64,000 nt of DNA from positions 13,215-77,214 of the forward strand of contig NZ_BAAAUT010000038.1 of NCBI RefSeq assembly GCF_039534085.1, given 5' to 3'. A program made the translations under genes and the position numbers. Positions 57,773-64,000 of this stretch are shown piece by piece. Under the pieces are notes generated by a model, which was not told where the DNA came from, searched no databases, and worked only from the letters and a program-made list of their open reading frames with translations. Positions within the stretch are counted from its first letter, which is position 1. Each line of letters starts with the position of its first letter. The stretch comes from Planomonospora_B alba. GTDB taxonomy: Bacteria; Actinomycetota; Actinomycetes; Streptosporangiales; Streptosporangiaceae.

Positions 57773-58406
57773 CGCCCGCCTCTACCTGTGCACCGACGGC
57801 CGCCGCGACCGGGGGGACCTCGCCGACTTCCTCGACGCCGCCCTCTCCGGCGGGGTCGACATCGTGCAGCTGCGCGAGAAGGGCCTGGAGGCGCGCCAGG
57901 AGCTGGAGCTCCTGGAGGTCTTCCGTGACGCCTGCGACCGGCACGGCAGGCTCCTGGCGGTCAACGACCGGGCCGACGTCGCCCGCGCCGCCCGCCCGGA
58001 CGTCCTCCACCTCGGCCAGGACGACCTGCCCGTGCGGGTGGCCCGCGACATCCTCGGCGACGACATCCTCATCGGGCGCTCCACCCACGCCCCCGAGGAG
58101 GCGTCCGCCGCGGCCGCCGAGCCCGGGGTCGACTACTTCTGCTGCGGCCCGATCTGGCCGACGCCCACCAAGCCCGGCCGGCCCGCGCCGGGGCCGTCCC
58201 TGCTGAGGCACGCCGCCGCGCTGGAGACCGACCGCCCCTGGTTCGGCATCGGCGGCATCGACCTGGGCAACCTGGACGAGGTCATGTCGTACGGCGTGCG
58301 CCGGGTCGTGGTCGTGCGGGCCATCACCGAGGCGGACGACCCGAAGGCCGCCGCCGCGGAGTTCCGCCGCAGGCTCGCCGCCCCGCCGCCCGCTCCGGAG
58401 AGCTGA
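57750..58406 (+). CDS. thiE: Thiamine-phosphate synthase ThiE
   Basis: Protein of 218 residues, TIM barrel. Motifs: VDIVQLREKGLEA (phosphate site Arg/Lys), VNDRADVA, HLGQDDLPV, CCGPIWPTPTKPG and GIGGIDLGN. It joins the thiazole phosphate and the pyrimidine diphosphate to give thiamine phosphate. GTG 57750 lies within the preceding gene and yields the family N-terminus (DARLYLC). It has no riboswitch of its own and is on the strand opposite thiOSG. Confidence 0.93.
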   Translation: MPRPSLSDARLYLCTDGRRDRGDLADFLDAALSGGVDIVQLREKGLEARQELELLEVFRDACDRHGRLLAVNDRADVARAARPDVLHLGQDDLPVRVARDILGDDILIGRSTHAPEEASAAAAEPGVDYFCCGPIWPTPTKPGRPAPGPSLLRHAAALETDRPWFGIGGIDLGNLDEVMSYGVRRVVVVRAITEADDPKAAAAEFRRRLAAPPPAPES

Positions 58407-58418
58407 GACGGGTCCGGG

Positions 58419-58454
58419 CGTGACCGGCTCGGCTCCCGCTCCGCGCCGGTCACG
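58419..58454. terminator. Bidirectional hairpin between thiE and idsA2
   Basis: Ten-bp perfect stem CGTGACCGGC/GCCGGTCACG with a 16-nt loop between converging genes. Confidence 0.7.
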
Positions 58455-58561
58455 GCCGCTCCCGTCGTGTCCCGGCGGGCGCGGACGGGACCGGATCCGC
58501 GGGCGGGCGGGCCGGTCGGCGCCACCGGGACGCCGGGGCCGCAGACCGCCGCCCCGGCCGG

Positions 58562-59632
58562 TCAGGTCCGGCGGGCGGTCGCGGCCACGGCCAGGTCGGC
58601 CAGGGCCGCGCGGGACTCCGGCGTGACCGGGGCGCCGTCCAGCGCGCGCAGGGCCTCCGCCAGGTAGTCGTCGATCAGCTTCTCGCAGGCGGACAGCGCG
58701 CCGGTCTCCTCGATCACCCGGCGGAGCCGCTCGACCCCGCTCTCCTGGAGCTGCGGGTCGCCGAGCGTGCGGCGGACCTCCTCCGCCTGGGCGGGCGAGG
58801 CCGCGGCGAGCGCCCGGGCGATGAGCATCGTCCGCTTGCCCTCCCGCAGGTCGTCGCCGGCGGGCTTGCCGGTCTCGGCGGGGTCGCCGAACACGCCGAG
58901 GATGTCGTCGCGCAGCTGGAAGGCGATGCCGACGCTGCGGCCGTACTCCTCGCAGAAACGGTCGATCCACGGCTCCGGTCCGCCGGAGGCCAGCACCAGG
59001 CCGAGCCGGAGGGGCTGTTCCACGGAGTACTTGCCGCTCTTGAACAGCGCGACCCGCAGCGCGCTGTCGAAGGTGCTGACCCCCCGGACCTGCTCCAGCA
59101 GGTCGAGGTACTGGCCGCACATCAGCTCGGTGCGCATGTGGTCGTAGAGCGGCTGGGCCGCGCCGAGGGCGTCCGCGGGCAGGCCGCTGGTCCGCCACAT
59201 CTCCCCGGACCAGACCAGCAGCAGGTTGCCCAGCAGGATGGCGGCGCTCTCACCGAACTGCGCGGCGGAGCCGTTCCAGCCCTCCTTCTCGTGCATGGCC
59301 TGGAAGCGGCGGTGCGCCGAGGGCATGCCCCGCCGCAGGTCGCTGGCGTCCATCACGTCGTCGTGGACGAGCGCGCTGGCCTGGAGCAGCTCCAGGGAGG
59401 CGGCCGCGCAGAAGAGCGCGGGATCGTCGGCGGCGCCGCCCGCCCCCCGCCAGCCCCAGTAGCAGAACGCCGGGCGGAGCCGTTTCCCGCCGGAGAGGAA
59501 GTCCTCGGCGGCGGCCAGGAGCGGGGCGATCTCCGGGGAGCCGAACGCGGGGCGCTGCCGGTCGAGGAACGTTCTCAGTGAACGGTCCACCTCGGAGCGG
59601 ATGGTGTCCAGCATGGCTGCGGAAGCGGGCAT
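58562..59632 (-). CDS. idsA2: Polyprenyl diphosphate synthase, IdsA2-like
   Basis: Protein of 356 residues. The first Asp-rich motif is LVHDDVMDASD near residue 92 and the second QLRDDILGVFGD near residue 235; GGKRLRPAF is the substrate lysine/arginine motif. It elongates allylic diphosphates, probably to geranylgeranyl diphosphate (residues before the first motif, ASLELLQAS, favour a short-to-medium product, but product length cannot be fixed). ATG 59632 follows TAATCT by 6 nt; it is divergent from metF. Confidence 0.92.
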   Translation of the reverse strand: MPASAAMLDTIRSEVDRSLRTFLDRQRPAFGSPEIAPLLAAAEDFLSGGKRLRPAFCYWGWRGAGGAADDPALFCAAASLELLQASALVHDDVMDASDLRRGMPSAHRRFQAMHEKEGWNGSAAQFGESAAILLGNLLLVWSGEMWRTSGLPADALGAAQPLYDHMRTELMCGQYLDLLEQVRGVSTFDSALRVALFKSGKYSVEQPLRLGLVLASGGPEPWIDRFCEEYGRSVGIAFQLRDDILGVFGDPAETGKPAGDDLREGKRTMLIARALAAASPAQAEEVRRTLGDPQLQESGVERLRRVIEETGALSACEKLIDDYLAEALRALDGAPVTPESRAALADLAVAATARRT

Positions 59633-59638
59633 ACACAG

Positions 59639-59644
59639 AGATTA
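59639..59644 (-). promoter_or_regulatory. -10 box TAATCT, leaderless start of idsA2
   Basis: Ends 6 nt before ATG 59632. Confidence 0.6.
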
Positions 59645-59720
59645 TCGGTCCGGGCACGGATCGCCGGTCGGCCGCGCGTCTCGGCAGGTGGTCACGCCGC
59701 CCGCGCGGCGGCCGGGCCAG

Positions 59721-59726
59721 TAGGCT
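59721..59726 (+). promoter_or_regulatory. -10 box TAGGCT, leaderless start of metF
   Basis: Ends 7 nt before ATG 59734. Confidence 0.55.
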
Positions 59727-59733
59727 ATGGGGC

Positions 59734-60666
59734 ATGGCTCTGGGTCGCCCTTCAATCCTTCCCGACCGCGTGCCCACCGTCCGCGAGCTCCTCGCGGCGG
59801 GCGGCCGGTCCTTCTCCTTCGAGTTCTTCCCGCCGAAGAACGCCGAGGGGGAGCGGCAGCTCTGGCGCGCGATCCGGGAGCTGGAGTCGCTCCGGCCCAC
59901 GTTCGTCTCCGTCACCTACGGGGCGGGCGGCGGGACCCGCGACCGCACGGTCGAGATCGTGGAGCGGCTCGCCCATGAGACCACGCTGACGCCGGTGGCG
60001 CACTTCACCGCGGTCAACCACTCGGTCCGCGAGCTGCGCCACCTGATCGGCCGGTTCGCCGGGGCGGGCGTGCGCAACATCCTCGCGGTCCGGGGCGACC
60101 CGCCCGGCGACCCCATGGGGGAGTGGGTGCGCCACCCCGAGGGCGTGCTCTACGCCGAGGAGCTGGTCCGGCTGATCCGCCAGTCCGGCGACTTCTGCGT
60201 GGGCGTCGCGGCCTTCCCGTACAAGCACCCGAGGTCGGCCTCGATCGAGTCCGACACCGAGTACTTCGTGCGCAAGTGCCGGGCCGGAGCCGACTACGCC
60301 ATCACCCAGATGTTCTTCCGGGCGGAGGACTACCTGCGGCTGCGCGACCGGGTGGCGGCCAAGGGCTGCGACACGCCGATCATCCCCGGCATCATGCCCG
60401 TCACCCAGCTGAGCACGATCGCGCGCTCCGAGCAGCTGTCCGGGGCGCCGTTCCCGCCCGAGGTGGCCGAGCGGTTCACGGCCGTCGCCGACGACCCCGC
60501 CGCGGTACGCCGCCTCGGCATCGAGCACGCCGTCGAGCTCTGCCAGACCCTGCTCGACGAGGGGGCGCCGGGCATCCACTTCATCACCTTCAACCGCTCC
60601 AGCGCGACGCGCGAGGTCTTCCGGGCCCTCGACCCCGCGCCGCAGGCCGCCCCGGTCACCGCCTGA
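59734..60666 (+). CDS. metF: Methylenetetrahydrofolate reductase MetF
   Basis: Protein of 310 residues. Conserved blocks: FSFEFFPPKNAEGE (catalytic Glu), FVSVTYGAGG, RNILAVRGDPPGD, GVAAFPYKHP, KCRAGADYAITQMFF and GIMPVTQL. It reduces 5,10-methylene-THF to 5-methyl-THF with FAD, supplying methyl groups for methionine synthesis. ATG 59734 has no ribosome site but a TAGGCT box, in line with a leaderless message. A strong hairpin follows. Confidence 0.94.
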   Translation: MALGRPSILPDRVPTVRELLAAGGRSFSFEFFPPKNAEGERQLWRAIRELESLRPTFVSVTYGAGGGTRDRTVEIVERLAHETTLTPVAHFTAVNHSVRELRHLIGRFAGAGVRNILAVRGDPPGDPMGEWVRHPEGVLYAEELVRLIRQSGDFCVGVAAFPYKHPRSASIESDTEYFVRKCRAGADYAITQMFFRAEDYLRLRDRVAAKGCDTPIIPGIMPVTQLSTIARSEQLSGAPFPPEVAERFTAVADDPAAVRRLGIEHAVELCQTLLDEGAPGIHFITFNRSSATREVFRALDPAPQAAPVTA

Positions 60667-60676
60667 GCCGCCGCGC

Positions 60677-60708
60677 GCCGCGGTGCCGCGCCGCTCCGGC
60701 ACCGCGGC
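60677..60708. terminator. Bidirectional hairpin between metF and the GNAT gene
   Basis: Perfect 12-bp stem (60677-60688 with 60697-60708), arms GCCGCGGTGCCG and CGGCACCGCGGC. Confidence 0.8.
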
Positions 60709-60709
60709 C

Positions 60710-61297
60710 TCAGCCCGCCCCCGCCCCGCGGGGGCCGGTGCCCGGCCGCTCGGGGGCCAGCGGGAGCACGGCCCCCGCGATCACGTAGCGCTCGTGGCCG
60801 CCGGGGAAGACGAACGCGGTGAGCAGGTCGACGAAGCCGAGGCTGCGGTAGAGACGTCTGGCGACGGTGGGCAGGTCGCGGGTGGACAGCACGGCCGTGC
60901 GCTCCGGACGGTCCTCGCACACGCCCAGGACCAGTGAGCGGCCGATCCCCTTGCCCTGGTGGCCGGGGTGCACATGGATCTCGGCCAGCTCCAGCGCGTC
61001 ACCCAGCCAGCCGTGCGCGCCGGCGGCGCCGTGCCGCTCCGCGACGGCCTGGTGGACGACGTCGTGCCACCACTGCCCGGGCGCGCCGTGGAAGCCGTAG
61101 GCGAGACCGACCGGCGTCCCGTCGGGAAGCTCGGCGAACAGGCAGGTGAAGCCGGGGTGGGTGGCGTGGTTGCCCATGATCGTTCTGCGGCCGGACAGCT
61201 GTTCGGCGGGCGGGTCCATCGCCGCGGTGTAGATGTCGAGAACGGAGCCCAGCCGGGAGACGAACTCATCGGGGCCGACTCGTCGCAGTCCGATCAC
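60710..61297 (-). CDS. GNAT-family N-acetyltransferase, Rv2170-like
   Basis: Protein of 195 residues. The acetyl-CoA loop is HPGHQGKGIGRSLVLG near residue 117, with the preceding strand LAEIHVH and the later YRSLGFVDL. A Gly/Trp-rich segment (PGQWWHDVVHQAV) is likely part of the substrate site. The location beside metF and idsA2 matches Rv2170, a GNAT protein. The start is GTG 61297 with a TAGGGT box 7 nt upstream. The acetyl acceptor is unknown. Confidence 0.88.
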   Translation of the reverse strand: MIGLRRVGPDEFVSRLGSVLDIYTAAMDPPAEQLSGRRTIMGNHATHPGFTCLFAELPDGTPVGLAYGFHGAPGQWWHDVVHQAVAERHGAAGAHGWLGDALELAEIHVHPGHQGKGIGRSLVLGVCEDRPERTAVLSTRDLPTVARRLYRSLGFVDLLTAFVFPGGHERYVIAGAVLPLAPERPGTGPRGAGAG

Positions 61298-61304
61298 TCA
61301 CCGC

Positions 61305-61310
61305 ACCCTA
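61305..61310 (-). promoter_or_regulatory. -10 box TAGGGT, leaderless start of the GNAT gene
   Basis: Ends 7 nt before GTG 61297. Confidence 0.5.
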
Positions 61311-61451
61311 GCAGGGGCGATCCGGCACAACCCGGGGAATACGGCCAAAGCGGTGTTCGGGGGTTCCCCATGGAAGGCCCGGGGTCCGCCACGGGAGAGG
61401 GAAAACGGGTCACCCGCCACGGCCCTCGCCGCCGTCCGGGAGCGCGGGCGC

Positions 61452-61898
61452 CTATCCCGCCAGGGGGACGCGGCCCGGCAGCGAGGGCTGGGCGGGCAGG
61501 CCGAGCATCTCCTCCACCGTGACGACGAACCGCTCCGCCTCGGAGATCAGCTCCTCGGCGTCGCGGGGCGAGACCGCGTGGGTCATGCCGGCCTCGATCG
61601 AGGCCCGCTTGGCGGCGCTCACCTCGAAGTAGGGCGCCCAGTCGGCCAGCCGGGGCTCGGCCTCCGGCAGCAGCTCCCAGGCGCTGCGCAGCCTGCGCCT
61701 GCGGCCGTCCATCGGCCGGGGGCGTGCGGCCAGGACCGCCGCCGCCGCCCGGAGCGCGGCCAGGTGCGCCGCGACGTAACGCGCCGCCGAGGTGCGGGCG
61801 GCGGCCGCCTCCTCCAGGCAGTCGCGCGCGTCGGCCAGGCGCGTCCGCACCGTGGGCGAGAGCCGGGGCCCGCCGGGGCCGTCGAACCGTGGGGTCAT
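61452..61898 (-). CDS. SAV_6107-type HEPN-like helical protein
   Basis: Protein of 148 residues, mostly helical: LADARDCLEEAAAARTSAARYVAAHLAALRAA, RRLRSAWELLPEAEPRLADWAPYF and AEELISEAERFVVTVEEML. The first helix pair resembles HEPN-fold proteins found beside mraZ/rsmH genes in actinomycetes. No HEPN RNase motif (R-x4-6-H) is seen. ATG 61898 follows GGAGG. Function unknown; the family name is from memory. Confidence 0.75.
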   Translation of the reverse strand: MTPRFDGPGGPRLSPTVRTRLADARDCLEEAAAARTSAARYVAAHLAALRAAAAVLAARPRPMDGRRRRLRSAWELLPEAEPRLADWAPYFEVSAAKRASIEAGMTHAVSPRDAEELISEAERFVVTVEEMLGLPAQPSLPGRVPLAG

Positions 61899-62206
61899 GC
61901 TTCCGCCTCCTTGGTCGCAAGCGGCTCCCGGCATCCTCGCCGGTAGTGCCACGGTCGCAGACCCCACCGACAATTACGCCGGGCGGCCGGACGAGGAGCT
62001 TCCCCTCTCCCCGTCCGATCCCGGCCCGGCCCCGCCGCCTCGGGTGGAGGCGCGGGCCGGACCGGCCGCCCTCAACGTGAGCCGCGAGTCCCACGTCACT
62101 ACATCGAACATAAATTCGATCATCGATGGTGTCAAGTAGGTGGGCGAACAAAAGTTCGATCTCTCTGTGGACACCCGGACGCCCGGAAGGCCGGCGGCGC
62201 GCGGGA

Positions 62207-62926
62207 TCAGTAGGCGAACCTGCCCCGGACGTGGACCGGCGTGCGCGGGCCGAGCAGGCGCGGCAGGACCTCGGCCACGTGCATCGGCAGCCGCACGCAC
62301 CCGTGCGAGGCCGGGTGGAGCGGCACCGAGAGCGAGCCGTGCAGGGCGATGCCGCCGTTGAAGAAGACCGGGTTGTAGAGCCCGCCCAGCGGCGAGCGGT
62401 GCCAGCCCTTCCGCCGCCACGTCGTGCGGTAGTCGCCCGTCGGCGTGGGGGTGCGGGCCGTGCCGGAGGAGATGTGACTGACCAGCCTCACCCGTCCCCT
62501 GACGTAGAGCACCATCACCTGCTTGCGCAGGTTGATCTCGACGCGGGTCGGCCTGCCCCGCGGCACCAGCACCCTCGGGGCCCGCGGCCGCTCCAGGGCA
62601 CTCCAGGTCCTCCCCCCGACCGTCGCGCTCGGTCCCAGGCCGTTGACCTTCCGGAAGGCCCACACCGCGGCCCGGGTCGCCTCGCCGTACCGGCCGCTGA
62701 TCCCGCCGGGGAGGTAGCCGAGCGCCTTCAGCCTCCGCTGGAGCGCCTTGACGGCCGCACCGCCGGCGCCGGGCCTGAGGGTCGTGTCCGGAGTGACGGC
62801 GGGGGCGGCGCGCCCGGCCGGCGGAGCGGACGCGGCGACCGCTCCGCCCGCCGCGCCGGGGGAGGGCAGGAGTACGGCGGCCGCCGTCACGAGAGCGGCC
62901 ACGCCGAGCCTGTGTCCAGCCTTCAT
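62207..62926 (-). CDS. L,D-transpeptidase with peptidoglycan-binding domain
   Basis: Protein of 239 residues. A signal peptide (HRLGVAALVTAAAVLLPSPGAAGG) precedes a peptidoglycan-binding domain (residues ~55-110, with VKALQRRLKALGYLPG) and a YkuD catalytic domain with HGSLSVPLHPASHGCVRLP, the His/Cys signature around residues 200-218. It cross-links peptidoglycan stem peptides outside the membrane, giving 3-3 links, or anchors proteins. It fits the other envelope genes in the window. Start at ATG 62926. Confidence 0.92.
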   Translation of the reverse strand: MKAGHRLGVAALVTAAAVLLPSPGAAGGAVAASAPPAGRAAPAVTPDTTLRPGAGGAAVKALQRRLKALGYLPGGISGRYGEATRAAVWAFRKVNGLGPSATVGGRTWSALERPRAPRVLVPRGRPTRVEINLRKQVMVLYVRGRVRLVSHISSGTARTPTPTGDYRTTWRRKGWHRSPLGGLYNPVFFNGGIALHGSLSVPLHPASHGCVRLPMHVAEVLPRLLGPRTPVHVRGRFAY

Positions 62927-63032
62927 GCAGATCCATCCCCTCGTACGCCGCCGGACCGGACCGGCGGGCCATGACGCCTGCCTGGATGGTTCCGCGATCG
63001 GCCACAAAGCCATAGTCAGCGGTTGACCTGTT

Positions 63033-63038
63033 TAGAGT
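63033..63038 (+). promoter_or_regulatory. -10 box TAGAGT, leaderless start of the YbaK gene
   Basis: Ends 6 nt before GTG 63045. Confidence 0.55.
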
Positions 63039-63044
63039 GGGCGG

Positions 63045-63521
63045 GTGCCAGAAAAGCTGCATCCGAACATCGAGAAGGTCGCCGCGATCCTGGGCGAGCA
63101 CGGCGTCTCCGGCGAGATCGTCGTGTTCGCCGAGGCCACCCCCACGGCGGCGACCGCCGCCGCGCAGCTCGGCTGCGAGGTCGGCGCCATCGCCAACAGC
63201 CTCGTCTTCGACGCCGACGGCGAGCCGCTCCTGGTGCTCACCAGCGGGGCCCACCGGGTGAACACCGAGCTGATCGCGGAGAGGGTCGGCGCCGCCAGGG
63301 TACGGCGCGCCACCCCCGAATTCGTCCGGGCCGCCACCGGCCAGCCCATCGGCGGCGTCGCCCCGATCGGCCACCCGGCCCCCATCCGGACGCTGGTCGA
63401 CACCTGGCTGGAGCGGCACGAGGTCGTCTGGGCCGCCGCGGGCCACCCGCACAGCGTCTTCCCCACCTCCTTCCAGGAGCTGGTCCGCATCACCGGGGGC
63501 ACCCCCGCGGAGGTGGAGTGA
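63045..63521 (+). CDS. YbaK/EbsC-family aminoacyl-tRNA deacylase
   Basis: Protein of 158 residues. The fold's core appears in FAEATPTAATAAAQLGCEVGAIANSLVF, LVLTSGAHRVN, the GGVAPIGH block and the late WAAAGHPHSVF with its conserved Gly/His. YbaK and relatives clear misacylated tRNA(Pro), or other mischarged tRNAs. GTG 63045 is leaderless-like. It overlaps the ArsC-like gene by one base (TGATG). Confidence 0.92.
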   Translation: MPEKLHPNIEKVAAILGEHGVSGEIVVFAEATPTAATAAAQLGCEVGAIANSLVFDADGEPLLVLTSGAHRVNTELIAERVGAARVRRATPEFVRAATGQPIGGVAPIGHPAPIRTLVDTWLERHEVVWAAAGHPHSVFPTSFQELVRITGGTPAEVE

Positions 63522-63874
63522 TGGCCACGGTCTGGCACAACCCGCGCTGCTCCAAGAGCCGCTGCGCCCTCGACGCGCTCACCGGCGCGGGCCGGGACGT
63601 GACCGTGCGCCGCTACCTGGACGACCCGCCCACGGCCGCCGAGCTCACCGAGGTCCTCGACCGGCTGGGCCTGGAGCCGTGGGACATCACCCGGATGGGC
63701 GAGGCGCGGGCCCGCGAGCTCGGGCTGGCGGACAAGGCCCGCGACCGGGACGAGTGGATCGCGATCCTGGCCGCCCACCCGATCCTGATCCAGCGCCCGA
63801 TCGTCCTGACCGACGACGGCCGCGCGGTGATCGCCCGCGACGACGAGACCCTGCGCTCCCTCCTCGGGTCCTGA
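63521..63874 (+). CDS. ArsC/Spx-family reductase-like protein
   Basis: Protein of 117 residues, thioredoxin fold. The active Cys is in WHNPRCSKSRCALDAL near residue 10; the last conserved Arg region is HPILIQRPIVLTDDGRAVIAR. It matches ArsC/YffB-type glutaredoxin-dependent reductases. There is no arsenic operon here, and a YbaK gene overlaps it, so arsenate reduction is uncertain. The window ends 126 nt after its stop; nothing is seen there. Confidence 0.88.
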   Translation: MATVWHNPRCSKSRCALDALTGAGRDVTVRRYLDDPPTAAELTEVLDRLGLEPWDITRMGEARARELGLADKARDRDEWIAILAAHPILIQRPIVLTDDGRAVIARDDETLRSLLGS

Positions 63875-64000
63875 CCGCCGCACGGCCCCCGCACGCCCCG
63901 GCCGGTTCGCCCTCGGCGGCGTGCGGCTCCCGGCCGGGTCCCGCGCCGGGGCGGCGGGCCGTACGGACTCCCCGGCCGGGTCCCGTGTTCCTGGGGCGGT

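Overview
The window is a continuous stretch of a very GC-rich (roughly 74% by eye) actinobacterial chromosome, with no insertion sequences, prophage, CRISPR array, tRNA or rRNA visible. GTG and TTG starts, ATGA/GTGA translational overlaps, many TANNNT boxes placed 6-8 nt upstream of start codons (leaderless genes), MacRS-like and PASTA-kinase signalling, and a complete purine-ring degradation cluster point to a filamentous actinomycete, most likely Streptosporangiales. That taxonomic placement is inference. The gene backbone follows the order of the Mycobacterium tuberculosis Rv2190c-Rv2170 region (NlpC/P60, pimB', fadD15, SRPBCC protein, ArsA-like ATPase, acyltransferase, DAHP synthase, PknL, Rv2175c, idsA2, metF, GNAT), with accessory blocks inserted between the backbone genes.

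Layout. 1-8.0 kb: cell-envelope block with two NlpC/P60 hydrolases (the second behind a c-di-AMP riboswitch and apparently starting at CTG), an OmpR-type two-component system, a VanZ protein, two membrane or secreted metalloproteases and the PIM mannosyltransferase PimB'. 8.1-19.3 kb: lipid and carbon genes (FadD15-like ligase, SRPBCC protein, ArsA-like ATPase with HSP20-like tail, ROK glucokinase, esterase, PlsC acyltransferase) and a tandem pair of fluoride-channel genes. 19.4-26.6 kb: MarR/DoxX, homocysteine methyltransferase, GAF kinase, and a MerR plus VIT/VWA operon facing a Dps gene. 26.8-34.4 kb: WrbA, 6-phosphogluconolactonase, a phosphofructokinase with the PPi-type D104/K124 signature behind a DasR-like site, MacS/lipoprotein/MacR, a rhodanese-less ThiI, and a small secreted glycine-rich protein.

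34.7-40.2 kb: a class I DAHP synthase gene preceded by a leader peptide rich in Phe/Trp/Tyr codons and a perfect intrinsic terminator (a transcription attenuator), a molybdopterin oxidoreductase, a LytS/LytTR pair and endonuclease IV. 40.3-48.8 kb: a one-directional purine catabolism operon (uraD, uraH, uricase, XDH FAD and 2Fe-2S subunits, 8-oxoguanine deaminase-type amidohydrolase, glycerate kinase, allantoinase, allantoicase) that lacks the molybdopterin subunit of xanthine dehydrogenase. 48.8-50.6 kb: a TetR switch with palindromic operators. 50.7-61.3 kb: PgeF laccase-domain protein, a PASTA Ser/Thr kinase, the thiO-thiS-thiG operon under a TPP riboswitch, a ferredoxin reductase-like flavoprotein, the Rv2175c-like DNA-binding protein overlapping thiE, a polyprenyl diphosphate synthase, MetF and a GNAT protein. 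61.4-64 kb: HEPN-like protein, L,D-transpeptidase, YbaK deacylase and ArsC-like reductase.

The strongest regulatory findings are the aroG attenuator, the two riboswitches, the CTG start, the DasR-like box near the phosphofructokinase gene, and the large set of leaderless promoters. No wholly new multi-gene system stands out. The VIT/VWA-MerR unit, the SRPBCC/ArsA-like/CxxCPxC operon and the small secreted protein are the least understood parts.
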